A stretch of 64,000 bases of DNA from Lepiota brunneoincarnata (Eukaryota; Basidiomycota; Agaricomycetes; Agaricales; Agaricaceae). The stretch's first letter is position 1, and the number at the start of each line of letters is the position of its first letter. Below are positions 22,983-35,876 of this stretch, piece by piece. Below the pieces are notes generated by a model. It searched no databases. It saw only the letters and a list, made by a program, of their open reading frames with translations, and had not been told where the DNA came from. Both the position numbers and the translations under genes were made by a program. The stretch is from assembly GCA_023014365.1 (NCBI GenBank), contig JAEBUN010000001.1, positions 3,720,001 through 3,784,000 on the forward strand, given 5' to 3'.

Positions 22983-25900
22983 CTATAAATCCTCACCACT
23001 ATCAAAGGAAAGGAACTTTAGCGTCTGCGAGGCAACGAGAACACAGGCAACACTCACAAGCGAGGCCAGCAACCGAATACAACAAGAACGTCATATAACC
23101 AGCAACAGCAGTACTCGCAGAACCATTGTTGTTCGTAGCAGTAATCACTGCCGCAAGCAGCGCATTACTCACGGTCCAAGCGAGCAAAACGCTGTTGAAG
23201 TATGAGCAACAACACCAAAGTCTAGCATGGGAGCTACCCACTTGGTCCTGAATGATCGGTAATAATCCTCCTGCTGCGTGGCTGGATCAGGTTTACTCTC
23301 CACCTTTGGCGGCTTGGTTTGGAGGACGTGAAGTGCATCTTCATACAAGCCATTAATATCCTTCTCATTAGTCGGCACATTGACTTCGACTTCCTGCTTG
23401 TCGCCCGACGTTTTCACCACACCCAGGTCTGTGGTAACCTTGTTATCACCCTTGGTACCCCATGAAACATCGTGTACGTTAGCAAACTGGGATGTACATC
23501 AGCTGGTGGTCAAGAGGGAACAGATAGCAGCAAAAACATACTGCATAGACGTTGAGCACGGCGATGTACGAAGGGGCCATTAAGAGATACTGAATGAAAG
23601 AGGTGATCATATGCCACGGCTCGAAACTGACTTCCGCATTAGACCACTGCTCACGCTCGCTTTTCAAGGAAAGACCTACTCACAAAGATGAGAGAGGCAA
23701 GGACATAAAGCCCAAGAGTCGCCAGTAATGAAAGCACGATATTCCTAAATATCGAGTTTGTGAAGACATCACCAACGGTCAATGGTCCCTGCTCCTTGGC
23801 AACATCCCCGATACCCTTGAACGCGAGAATGAATGCGGCAGCCTGCATCAAAGCAATTAAGCATGCAAACGTAGGAAAGAGGCATGTTGAACAAATGCAC
23901 CGTCATGTATATTGTAATGAGACCGAAACCGATGAACGACAAGGTGTAACCCCACTTGGATCCTTGGGGCCGATTTCCCAAAGACAGGATGAAACACATA
24001 ATCAGAAGCCCTAGGTAAAAATAGTTTATCACAACATTGAAGATGGTGATGGCGCGGCCACGGATAAGAGCTGTTATAGCGGACGACAGAATTGCGAATG
24101 CAATGTAGTAGTTTGCCTGCACAGGACAACGATTGAACACGCAGAAAGTAAACCTCTGGTGAAATCACTCACCAAAGCGAACCAAGAGAAAATCAAGTTG
24201 AATAGTTGATAAAACATTTCAACGTGAATCCAGAATTTGCGGAGGAAAGTGTGTGAGGAGCGATAAATGTAATAGAAATGGATTGTGCTGTGGACGGCGG
24301 CGAAGAAAGATCCATTCAACCAACGCCGACGCTGGGAGATCAGCTCTGGGACCTTATCGAACCAATATCAACGCGAAGCCATAGGTGCGCTTGTTACAGA
24401 AGACATACCTGATCTGGCACATCAGTCACAGCATATGCGGATTTGACATAATGGAGAATCCATGAGCCACCACGCTTAGAGACAAGTTCCCAGCAGAGAA
24501 TCTATCCCATTGTAAACATCAAAAATTGACAGAGAAGGTAGCAAAGGCTGCTCACTCGATCCTCAGCGAGGTACATATTTGCTGTGAAGATATCTGCGCC
24601 AGCACCGTGCTAGCACTAGATGAGTACCATGGCAGCGTCCCACTTTGACCAGACCCTTACCATCTTCTCGCCAAGGAAGTATTTTTGTAGGGGACCCTCT
24701 CCCACAGAAGTCGTTCTGTAGCGCGATATACCGGTAAGCACTGAAAGCGCCCGGCAATACTGTAATGTAGCCAAAGACAGACTCTCTGTGAAACTAGGTA
24801 AGTCTCTAATGATACTTTTGGACGAGCTGACATACAGAGGCTTGTCCAAAATGTTGGACATCTTGTACTCGAAATTCTGTGCGGCGACCAAGGGGTTGAT
24901 CAAATTCTGGCCATACTTGCCTTTCAAAGCGACAATTTCACCACAAGCCCCACCAACGTTCGAGTTAATGTCAAACGCCTTCCATAAATGGTAAATACTT
25001 GTGGGTCCCGGCATGGTACCGACATCGAGGAGGATGCAGACGTTGGGCTGGAGGATGGGGCCAAACGCGTTGAAGAACCATCGATGAGAGTTGATCTTCT
25101 TCTGGTTCTTCTCCTTAAGACAGAATATAACCTGAACGGGGACAACGCCCTTCTCGGCACCTTCGATCTTCATCGAGGGCGACACGGAAACTGACGATGT
25201 CTAGTTAGCGCCCCAACGGCCCGCCAGCCCGTAATGGGAAAAAGTCTCACCCTGGGTTGTGTATTCATAAATGTGGGCAGTCACGGCCTTGTCGTCGATC
25301 TTGTTCTGCGAGGGGGTGAGTTCATGTTATGGACTATGTGAGTGCAACTGACCTTGGCAACCCCCTCTTGATAGGCACCCATGGCTGCAATAACACTCAA
25401 GGTCCTCGAGTTGATTTTCTGACGACCATCAGCTAACAATGCAAACCACAACCTTTTTCCAGCCTTCTTTCCCCCAGGTTTTAGATCGATCTCGTTTGCA
25501 TAGATGTGCGATATTCTTGACAACGCCATGAAAAGTTCGACAAAAGAGCTCCTCGTCTTCATTGTACATCGTCATAACAATAAAGAGTTCCGTACGCCGG
25601 GGTGGATCATGAAGGACTTGTCGCAGGGTGAATCCTGAGTCCTTGAAGTCATTCGGATCGCAAGTGGCAGCAGAATAACGCATATGAGTAAACTCGCGTT
25701 CCACCTTGTTGGCGCAGAACTGGAGCAACTTTTGAGGTACTGGATTATCGAGCACAAAAGTTTCCATGGAACAACCTGTACAAATGAGTCCAGTTCCAGA
25801 CGATCTCGAATAATGACACTCACTCTACCCTCTTGATTGTCTTATAACGCCGTGGCACACGTTGGGGGATGCGACCATATCGAATGTTCACATCTGAGGC

Positions 25901-26464
25901 ATCATCGCCAGGATTGCTGCCATTGTTGTCATAACCCCCAGGCACAGGCATATAGGAAGTAGCAGAAGGATCGCGTCGCAAAAGTGGTATATCGCCGGTA
26001 TCCTGGTCCCCATCATCATGCGGCTCATAAGCGACTATATGGGACGCTAGTTGTCGAGGCGGGGCTCAGAGGGGGTGGGGGTCCTGGATTTTGGAATGGA
26101 ACCATCAGGGAGGCGCCAGGAGGTGGAGGAGGGGAGTGTTGAATGATGGGTGGTGAGTGAGAGTGAGAGTGCAGAGGGGGGGTAGGTGTGTGTATGGGCG
26201 CCCCATAAGGATCAGGCGTGGCGTAGTGAAGCGGTGGGGGTGGGGGTGGTGATGAGTATGTGTTATGAGTATGGGGATTCGCGAACGGGTCTGCGAATGA
26301 CGAGTAAGGCTGTTGCTGTTCGTATGGGTTGGGTGTTGTTGAATGGAATGGAGGATAACCGTCATTATAGTGTCGTCGCTGTGCCTCGTCGGCCTGCATG
26401 TGTTTGAGATGAGTTTTGTCCGATTAAGAGATGGGCAGATACACACCTCTGGGTAGTGGGACAT
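22983..26464 (-). CDS. Chitin synthase, division 1 (class III-like), with six single-base frame breaks
   Basis: Membrane GT2 enzyme making chitin from UDP-GlcNAc at growing tips and septa. Fourteen exons from ATG 26464 (MSHYPE) encode a Pro/Tyr-rich N-terminus, the lead-in motif ending [48 protein letters not shown] and [11 protein letters not shown], then several membrane segments. Read literally, the frame breaks six times. Each is one extra base: in the C-rich tract near 26070, at 25759-25760, 25431-25432, 24709-24710, 23623-23624 and near 23030. With these discounted the exons total 2781 bases, 926 residues, the family length. The breaks at 25759, 25431, 24709 and 23623 carry a C/T pair at a third codon position. 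I therefore suspect a consensus artefact and keep it as CDS; a real pseudogene cannot be excluded. The C-terminal exon is the least certain. Confidence 0.85.
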
Positions 26465-27131
26465 GATGATGATGGAAGAATGAAAGAGAACACCGTTGCC
26501 TGCGGTTTTGACCTGACGACTTGAGGCAGTTCGGCGGCTAAGGGCTTCTGTGTGGGTGGCTGTGTGGCTGTTCCTCCGCAGACACGTCCAAGAAAAGGCA
26601 CAGGTTTACGTCAGCAACATACCCACAATCTCTACTGAGCGTTTACATAGCCACCGCTTGATCTAGCTGTAGGACTATGGAGTCGGCTGCTGCTTCTGTT
26701 TTACGCTGGCCCCGGGGAAAACTGTGCTCAGCTGTGCATTGTTGGGCGCTTACATACGGGAACGTGGGAAACAAAAGCCTCGACAACCTTCGACGTTTCG
26801 GCGTTGGCCTTGAACCCCGTGGACATGAAATCATGTTGGAAACGTCACTACTGGGTACAAGAATAAGCCCACCATCACCTGAGTAGCAGTCTGTCTTCTC
26901 TCCCCTCACCGTAGCAATTCTGCAGATTCCCATGACAGAATCAGTGACGAGGGACAGACGACCACGATCGCGCAAATCAAAATCCCATTATCTGTGGCCC
27001 AACTCTGCTCAAGGTCAACAAACTCTAAATCCGTTTTGGATTCAACACCTATCATCACGGACTAACAATGACAATGACACGCCTAAATTCAATCCTCGGG
27101 CGGTGATAGAGAGCTACACAATTTAACAAAC
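26465..27131. other. Intergenic region upstream of chitin synthase
   Basis: No supported gene. It is the 5' flank of chitin synthase and the 3' flank of the secreted-protein gene; nothing else was recognised. Confidence 0.5.
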
Positions 27132-29350
27132 TCAAACTTTTTCAAAAGAGATCACAAGCTCTGGCACCTCCGGAAGACTATCTGGGATCGTGTAGGTGAG
27201 GTTGTAGTACGCCAAATCGTTCAGTGTCGCATCACCATAGACCAGCGAGCGCTGGCCCTGTGCCGCAACATTGCCTGAAAACGATAGGCGAAGGCCCGAT
27301 AGTTCTACAACCCCCTCAGAACCAAAGTCAAGGTCCAACGAACGCCCGGGAGTGCCAGAAATCAGCAAGGTCAGGATACTCGAAGGAGACCAGGTATCGG
27401 GGAACGCTCTCGAGGAAGGGTACCTGATAGTCAGGTTCCTTGAACCGGCCAGAGCGGAGATGCTACTTGCTGTGGGATAATGCTAATACCTATTAGCGCG
27501 CAGCTTCCTTATTTGATACACATTTGCACACCGAAATCCAGTCCCACATTCCCTACAGTGGTTCTCCAAAGAATAACAGCTGGGACAAAATTCACAGGGT
27601 TGATAGCTGCCCCTCCTACGAACTGGCCGTCAACCTCCACTCCACCGACGCTTATACCTTCCGCGTTCCAAGAGGTGTAGTTTCGAGGAAACGCTACACT
27701 CTCATAGGGCGGCGATACGGCTTGCGCTGTTGTCAAACGACCACGCCCTTCATTTTTGCGCACCAGTGACGAGCGGACGGAACGAGGAACATAGGGATCG
27801 TGAAACTTGGAAATTACAGTCGTCCTGTCTATTCCATCAGCATTGCCAACATTAATCCCCAGTTGCACGCCCTCACAAGACAGCTGCCGCGACATCCGAA
27901 AAATGTTCACTTCCGATTAGCGGTGACGGAATTGGCTCTATCGCGCCCGAGCCCCGGATAAGGCCAGTGATCTGGGCGCCTAATATCCCAAAGTACTTTC
28001 TCTGATCACATCAGCAGCTTTTGCAAGAAGCGCCGGTCGGGCAAATCTCACCAAGTCGAATCCATACGTTCGATCCCATGGACCAGCCGAGTGTGTGGAG
28101 ACTCGGATTATAAAACTCTCCCAGCACGTCCCATATTTTCGCTATCAGCTCTGGCGCTTTCTTTGAAATAACCGAAGTCTTGGGCATGTATTCCCACAGC
28201 GATAAGGCATAAAGCGTAACACCAGCATACGTTCCCGAATTGAACTGAACAAATACAGGTTAGTGAAGATCAGTCGCTGCCGGTGTGGTCAACCAAACCT
28301 CGCTCAAGGTTTCGAAACGCTCGAATTCTGTAATAGCCTGTTTAGCCCAAGTGTCCCCCCACATGGTCATATTCTTGTCTCCCATCATATTCCCGACATA
28401 CGTGGCCGCCATAACGCGCATGTACCTGCACCCTCACGTCGTCAGGCCACCCAACTCCAAAAACAAAAAAACAGTAATTCTTACCAGGGATTGCTGTATA
28501 TCGGGTATACTATAGAAATGCTCATCGACATTGCTTCCCTACGGCGCAAAAAGACGGGTGCGTACGATTGTCCTCATCAACCCCACCAACCCGATATCCG
28601 TCACCCACAGTTGCATTATACATGCTCTCCTGCATGAGCTTCACCAAATCAGGCTCCAGCAGCCGCCGAAACTCTTCCATAACAATAATCCACGACGTGC
28701 ACACGAACAGCCCAACATTCGGATCATACGAGTGGTAGATCTTCAGCGTAGGTTTTAGTTGGGAAAAAATAGAAAACCGTCATCATCGAATCCAGGCCCA
28801 ACATGGATATATACCTTCGGAGGATATAAAGGCCCAGGATCTGGTGCACTAGGGTCATTCTTAAAAGTCCCGTACCAAAGCTTACTTGGATCCTTGAACT
28901 GGAAGTCAATCCTATAATTGGAGAGGACGTCACCCCCGCCACCCCTTTCATACATCCTAAAGTCGTTGACATACACGTTCCGAATGATAGAAGACGCAAT
29001 CTTTGTGTCATTCCCTTGATTCCTGGCCAGTAGCCCAACGGAGTACCACGCAGAGTATCTGGGTGAATTGAACTGGTTGTATCCACAGCTGGCTAGTCAA
29101 TCGTCAAGGTAGTTGATTGAAGACGTGTCGGCGTACGGACAATAAAAGGAGGAGCAAAGTTCGCATCCAAAGCGTCCATGACCTCGTCAAAGAGCGAGCG
29201 CTGAGGTGGGGAAAGCGTGTCCAAGTAGGTGTCATGGGTCTGCCTTGGTCTAGGCCCAGTGCGAGAGCCCGTACCGGACGCAGCAAGGGTAACCTTTCCG
29301 TAGCAGCACAATACCAACCAAGTTACAAATGCGAGTGCTGATAGGACCAT
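27132..29350 (-). CDS. Secreted conserved fungal protein, six-hairpin-glycosidase-like
   Basis: ATG 29350 starts a clear signal peptide (MVLSALAFVTWLVLC). An upstream in-frame TTG was ignored. Eight exons (29350-29137, 29092-28815, 28740-28566, 28509-28485, 28425-28299, 28244-28052, 28001-27520, 27469-27132) give about 609 residues. Segments such as FNSPRYSAWYSVGLLARNQG, YNATVGDGYRVGGVDEDN, EFNSGTYAGVTLYALSLW and PWDRTYGFD recur in an extracellular fungal family that I recall as uncharacterised. The Trp/Tyr/Gly-rich helical pattern suggests an (alpha/alpha)6 fold, but no catalytic residue is assigned. Two +1 breaks occur, a CT pair at 28085-28086 and a CG pair at 27890-27891, both at third codon positions. 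Discounting them makes the exon sum divisible by three. Confidence 0.75.
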
Positions 29351-29920
29351 CTCTGATCTGGAGTGAGACAATACAAGAGGAGCAGATTATCGCCTTTTGA
29401 TACTGTAATAACTTGGTGGGAATCCTCAGCGGAGACGGTCCGGCAGAAGGCTTCTTCCCCAGCTCGGACTGACCGTGTCCTTAGGAGAGAGCTTGCTATC
29501 ATTTCAGTGGATCCTACGGGTAAGCGCCCCGTGCAGAAACGGGTAGGAGCTCGAAGACCAGGAGTCAAAGCTGAAACGAAAAGAGAAAGAGTCCGAGAGT
29601 CAGGATTACTGTTTTCTGCAAGTAGTTATGTCGGGTCAATCGGAGAATGGTCCGACCACGTAAGGCAATACATACAAAGTTCTTCCCTGCCATTTCCCAC
29701 CTCATAAAGCGCGTCAAAGAATTTGGTTGGCCTGGGTAACTGCAAAGGAAAAGGAATCAGCGTTGTACTACCGCTGTCCCTTCCCAAACAAAACCAGATC
29801 GTTTAAATTGCGACTCATTTCACTAACGGCCGGAATTCGGGATTAGCGCTAACCTGCTTGGGAAAAACCTCACATGTGTGGACTACGAATCCGCCGCCAC
29901 TTGTTTGTACCCTTTCCACT
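29351..29920. promoter_or_regulatory. Shared upstream region of divergent genes
   Basis: About 570 bases separate the start of the secreted-protein gene (minus) from the MFS gene (plus). No specific operator or TATA element was identified. Co-regulation is possible by position only. Confidence 0.35.
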
Positions 29921-32022
29921 ATGACAAGGGTCAGCTCACTCACGGAAGGTACCATCGATGGTAATTCCAACATCTCAGACAAGGCCCGCGAAGCTCCTCA
30001 CCTTGGAGCTTCCGTTCAAGCACCCACTACACAAGATCCGAAGACAATTGACAATGTTCAGTCAGAACCCCTCATTCATCGATACACCCACTGATTTCGG
30101 GATAATACCCATACCGTCACGTCTACGATATGATCCAGCCAAGCCTTTCCATTTTGGTTTGGCTATGAACATTGCTTTTGGATTCGGCAGCACCTTCAGT
30201 ACGTTTTTTCACCTTGGCGCCAATGCAATTACGAAATATATAACTGATAAACATGATATAGCTGTTGCTAACTTGTACTATTGCCAACCTCTCCTAAGTA
30301 CGTTTCTTGGCGTCAGAGCGCTCACAAGCTGACCTGTTGTCCATATTAGTCCAACTCTCAAACGACTTTAGGGTTACATATTCGGAAATATCAAGGTACG
30401 CTTACCCATTCCAGGCTCTGGACCCAACTCAATCAATCTTCTAGAGTACCAACACTTGTACAAGCTGGGTGGGCACTAATCCTTATCCAAAATTCTTTCC
30501 AAACTGCTTATCGCAGCATCAGCTACGCTACCGGACTTCTCCTAATATCACCTTTGGGAGATCTTGTTCGACGCCGACAGCTCATTCTATCAACTGTCAT
30601 CCTGTCAACGTCCCTCACCATTGGGCTATCCATAACCAACAACCTCATCGTCTTCGAAGCCCTCTCCTTCATCGTCGGCGCCGTCTCCGTCACTCCCCAA
30701 ATCCTCATACCCCTAGCAGCGGACCTCGCACCAGACGCACGCCGTGCTTCCGCCATCTCCATCGTCCTCTCCGGTCTTCTCTTTGGAATTCTTGTCGCCC
30801 GTGTCCTAGCCGGCGTTATAGCAGAATTCGTCTCATGGCGCGTGGTCTACTATTTTGCCATTGGCGTGCAGGGTGTCGTTCTCCTCGGAAGTTACCTCAT
30901 GTTACCAGACTACCCATCAAAAAATAAACACCTCACGTATCAGAACATCCTATGGACAATGACAAAGTTTTCGGTCACCGAACCGGTTCTCATCCAAGCC
31001 TGTCTCATTAATTTGAGCTCGAGCGCTTGCTTCACCAACTTTTGGGTGACACTCACGTTCCTTCTGGGTGGTCCACCCTACAATTACTCTACGTAGGTCA
31101 CAATAACCCAAGGCTCCACCCGTTATTATTATTTCTCATGGAGGGGTTTCCCACCCATTAGGCTCGTGATCGGGCTATTCGGGATCATCGGGATCGCCGG
31201 CGTAGCACTGGGACCTGTCGGTGGCTACTTCATCGACAAGCTCGTCCCATGGTATGCCTCACTCATTGGCATCATTATGTGCTTCATATTCCAGGCAGTC
31301 CAAACTGCGGCTGGTGGCATCCACGTTGCAGCCGTAATCATAGCCACGTTCGGACTTGACGTGTTCCGCCAGACTCTCCAAGTATCACTCTCAACCGCAG
31401 TCTTCAAGTAAGCCCCCCCCCCCTCCATTTATCCTTATCCTACCATTTCTTTTTTCTTCTTAACACATACCCAAACATTATGGATGGATGGAACTCGCGG
31501 AGCTAATCACCAAACAATGTTTTTTTTTTCTTTCTTTCTCTCTCCCTTCCATTCCAGTATCGAACCAGCAGCTCGTGCACGGTTAAACGCAGTTAGCATC
31601 CTCTCAGTACGTACGCCCCTACCCTTCTCCGCAGTTATACGCACCCAACCACGTTCATTAATAATCCCCATTGGGAAAAAAAACCGCAGATTTTCATAGG
31701 ACAAGTGCTCGGAACTTCCGTTGGAACCCACGTTTTCGTTAATTTCGGATGGCGAGCAGGAGCCGCTCTATCAGTAGGTTGGACAGGCTGGCAGCTGTTC
31801 ATTCTCCTCTTGCGAGGACCTCATTGCCGCCGGTACACATGGTTTGGGTATGAAGGTGGTTTGGAAGCGAGGAGGAAGAAGATTGCTCCGGCTCAGACTC
31901 AGACTCAGACCCAGGCTCAGGCTCGGGCCCAGGAGACTCTCCAGTCGAGTCCAACAATAAGCCAGGACGAGAAGAAAAAGTCGGAGGAGCAAGACTTGAA
32001 GTCGGACACGCATGGACCCTGA
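29921..32022 (+). CDS. Major facilitator superfamily transporter
   Basis: Multi-pass membrane carrier; substrate unknown. Eight exons (29921-30198, 30262-30297, 30350-30395, 30445-30468, 30517-31092, 31162-31407, 31558-31606, 31690-32022) give about 528 residues. Features in order are a hydrophilic N-terminus, RYDPAKPFHFG before TM1, VANLYYCQPLLIQLS, the loop motif SPLGDLVRRRQ (MFS motif A-like), then helices including VVLLGSYLML and LFGIIGIAGVALGPVGG, and a Gln/Thr repeat tail (TQTQTQAQAR). VANLYYCQPL and the loop resemble the YnfM/AraJ-like arabinose-efflux group. One +1 break at 30079-30080 (a TC pair at a His third position) separates the N-terminal frame from the rest; discounting it makes the exon sum divisible by three. 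An upstream in-frame ATG at 29858 is an alternative start. Confidence 0.88.
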
Positions 32023-33284
32023 CCCCTCCCCCCCCTGATGCAGGTGTTCGTGTTAGAAAATCATAATACGCGCATGCTATGGACTCGTGACTTCGGAATG
32101 ATAGATTGCAAACGAGTATATTCTGCTGTATAGGCTTCCACGGGTACATGGATCAATTCATTATAATAGGAATAGATCTTTATTCCCCCCGTCCGATGCT
32201 GTAGATCCCCCACCCCACAAGAGAGGGGAGAAAAAGGGAGGGAGCAGCGACTTGTAAACTGTGAAGGAAAACTTTGATGCTTTGCCACGATCTATCTCTC
32301 TCCTCCATGATCGAGTACATCGGGGACGCAGGGAAACCACGTGTGTTGGGGCCGTGAAACCAACCCTTACATGGATTCCGTACTCTACTTTTGTCTACTT
32401 TCCTTCCGGGAACCCACAGATCTCGGATTGTGCAAGCCAAAAAAAATCCTAGTTTTCGACACGAACAGTGCGCATTCGATAATGACGACAAGAATGACGT
32501 GAGACGAGATATCACAATGTATAATCCATCAGATCTTCAGAGGTGGAGACCCAGTTCTTGCGAACATATGGAGCCAAACTCTTTTTTTGTACAGTAGACC
32601 AGCCACCCAGATTGCGCTCAGATTGCGCTCCGCAAATCTTTTGCGGGCCAAAGGCCCTGATCGGATCGATCCTGACACTGGCACAATGGATCATGAGATG
32701 TGTGCAAACCTCAAGCACCAGAATATAGAAAAAACGAGTCATCTACACTCGTTAAATCCTAGGTTGTTCGGTAGTAGACGATAAGCCGACGAATTGTTTT
32801 TATTTTCTTCTTCCCTTGGTATGATGTCATTTAAGATGACAGCCATCTCGAACGTGTGTAGTACTAAAAAACCGTGAAGAGTGGCAGGGACCCGGAAAAC
32901 GCCCAGACCTGCTGCTCGGCGGAGGAAGGTCGCGTAATTCCGCAAGCTATGCTATCTCATCTTGGGCATAGACTCGACGGTCCGAACGACGACAAGGAAA
33001 ATGCCGATGAAGGGAGGGAGGGGGGGGGGATAGCTCGGATTCGCAAAGTGGAATAGAGCCTTTTGGCACAGGGATCCCGAATTGCCAGCGAGCATATCGC
33101 AAGACGTCACTACTCACACACATGGTTAATACAGCGCCGAAAGGGTAGTGATTACAGAAACCAATGCAATGGGGGGTGAATGAGTGGAAGAGAAGAAAAT
33201 GAGTCAATGTTGTACTTGGACGGCAAACGCTGGTCATGGGCTCATTCATACACAGTACGTATTCCGAGGATGCCGCACTGTTGG
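32023..33284. other. Intergenic region between convergent genes
   Basis: The MFS and E2 genes converge here. No open frame has coding features. Several homopolymer runs (C, A and G) are present. I see nothing else. Confidence 0.5.
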
Positions 33285-34113
33285 TCATTTCAGAAGCTCC
33301 TCCACGATTCTGTCGTCCGTTATCTTCGCTACGTTGCTCCCGCGATAATTCAAGCGTCTGAGAACGTCGATCTGTGGCAGGGACGATCGAGTCAGGGAAC
33401 AGCCAATGAGCAAGTAAGAGCTACTCACTACTTGACCTCGAGGAAATCCAAGATCTTCAAAACGATTGACGTGCTGCGAATCTAGACCAGCAATGGCTAT
33501 TTCGTCCCGTGTCTCTACAGCGCCAGTCTTGACTACCTTGGCATCAGGACCGCCAGCGTATATGTGCGTCCAATAACGGGCGGTTTCCTCGAAGCTGGCC
33601 TTGCTCGTCATGTAATGCTTAGCGACCTCGGCGTCTTGTGGATCATTCGGCTCAGGCGAACACAGCAAACTTTGCAGGGAGATCAAAGTTGATTTGAGGG
33701 TCAGGACAGGCGACCACGCGTCCTTGAGGATGTCGAGACAGATGGCACCAGACGCCGATGACACATTCGGATGATAAACTTTGGTGATGAACTTCATTTT
33801 CACAGGTTGGAAGGGATACGATTCTGGTATTACTATATCCTTTGAGTTATGATGAGCCATGAATGATCTCGTGCGATGTCGAAAGTCGTGCTCACAATAT
33901 CGAAATTGCCGCCTTCGTATGGCGTCCCCTCAGGACCTGGAAATGAACCTTTGAGGTGGAATGGGGATTCGCCAACAAGGTCGATCCTGATATTTGAAGT
34001 CTTGTCGTTTTTGCAGTCTTTGTAGGGGGGTAAGAATCGAGCGACGATCGATGGCGCCCCACCGCAAGCTCACCTGCTATTTCCTTATTTACACGACGAA
34101 GACGAGCATCCAT
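33285..34113 (-). CDS. UBC1: Ubiquitin-conjugating enzyme E2, Ubc1/E2-25K type with UBA domain
   Basis: Carries ubiquitin as a thioester and passes it to substrates or E3s; the Ubc1/UBE2K class favours Lys48 chains. Four exons (34113-34074, 34017-33896, 33839-33429, 33371-33285) sum to 660 bases, 219 residues. The UBC fold spans roughly residues 1-150: GPEGTPYEGGNF, YPFQPVKMKFITKVYHPN (HPN motif) and SASGAICLDILKDAWSP with the catalytic Cys. A C-terminal UBA domain follows (VNRFEDLGFPRGQV, IDVLRRLNYRGSNV), which separates this class from other E2s. Introns are GT-AG and the frame is intact. The UBA domain is cut by the last intron. Confidence 0.96.
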
Positions 34114-35876
34114 TGTTGCAGGCCAGGGTTGGCGTAAGTGGATATATGGAACGGGCTGTTGGGATGCTGGGAGTGTGATGGTAGGTGCTTGTTCAGCAGC
34201 ATCAGACCCAGAAAGTTGGGATTACGTAACGGTCTTTTAATATTTATCACGAGCACGCATGTCATCGACAATTTATTCACTATCCCCTAAGGGCCTTGAT
34301 ATGCAGTCGGATAGTAGTATTAGTGTAGTATTAGTTTATAACGACCCCGGCAGCGTGGATTGAACCGGATACGAGGAACCCTTCGTTCCGTGGACGAGTG
34401 CCTAGTCGACTTTCTACATGTCTCGTACTTCCTTCAACGGCCGAGCCAGTTCCAAGTGACGACATAGGAAGATCCTTATGAGATTCACTCCATGTTCTTA
34501 GCCACATGATGGCCGGCTTTAATACGCCGAGAGAGTGTAATCCAACAATGTGACGAGCGAGGTTACACCTCTTTATCACACTTGAAACGAACAGATCATT
34601 ATTGCTGGAATAAGTAAACAAAAAGTCGAGAGAAAAAGTCGAGCAACATTTGAGACGGAATGCAAGGATGTGAGATAACCCAAAAGCCACTTCTCCTGCT
34701 ATTTGGGCTATGAACAGGTGGTCGTGCTACAAGCTGACAATGGCCAGTGTGCCCGAGAACTCCTGTATCATAACCCAACAGCGCGGAGGAGAAGCAATGC
34801 AGTATCCACACAAGCAGTTCCTAGGCGGTTGGGGAAGGAGGAGGATGCTGGATGAGAGGGGTAGTTTGGTAACGACTACTCTCGAAAGTCTCCCCCATTT
34901 TATACTTGTAGCGGGCTTTCAAATGTGCTCTTTATCACGCCTCTCCACGCGTCTCCAAGCCTCAACTATCCTCAACTGCTACTTGCCCGATCACGGCCAT
35001 TCAATCCGATCAGGAAATTCTTACAGCCACACAAGAAGATTCATTCAACCTCTCCCTTTAATTTATAATATCCTTGGTTCCTTCTCGGCCCAGACGCCGA
35101 CACGGTCGGACCTTGGGTGTTTGTAAATTCTTACATATCACCCTTGGGTTCGACAAGCGGTCCCAGGCGGTCCCAAGTTCATTTTCCATCCACTGACTAT
35201 TCTCTTTGGTTGTTCCGTTTTGGTCACCGGGGAAGCAATCACGATTGGCTCACATTAACCGCGGTGGCACTGTCGGAAGGCCTCTGGAATGCAACTTTCC
35301 TCGACAGGGCAAAGCTTCTTCCTTGCGTTGCTTTGTCGACCCTATATGTCTTTTGGAACGCCTATCAGAGTGCGCCACAGTGTCGGTCCATTGAGTATCC
35401 AAGTATGTGTATTCCCAAATTTAAATGTGCCTGGGGGGCAGGAGGGGTCAGACCCATATGTCGGAGAGTTAAATCATTGTTCTGCCGAATGCAAAGAAGA
35501 CGGGTTAGCACATGGTGTTCCAAGGAGGATAGATTGCGCACCTGCTGTGGAAACAATTGAACACTGATGTCGTACAAACCATAACCCGCACATTTTTGTC
35601 AAGCAGTTGGTACACGGTGGAGCAAGGAACAAAGCACGTTCAAATCAAACGCATAATTCAGATAATCCTATGTGGTCTGGTGACAAGGGTTGTCCTTTAA
35701 AAGGTTTTAATTAAGCAACACTATTTGTTTTACCAACACGACTATCCGGACAAGGGCCTCTTGACCCATATGTATGATCGATGGCCACTCAATCCGGGCC
35801 TGTGTGGCGTGCTTGTGCTGCAGCCTGAGACCCACCACCATCACAGCACTACCGATCACCCCCCCCCTTCCCCACT
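34114..35876. other. Intergenic region, no supported gene
   Basis: Frames such as 35117-35560 plus lack domain features or splice partners. A B-box-like motif near 34355-34370 on the minus strand does not fold into a tRNA. Confidence 0.45.

Noticed and set aside
34330..34420. GGTTCAATCC on the minus strand, like a tRNA B box
   Set aside because: The surrounding bases do not form a T stem, acceptor stem or A box.
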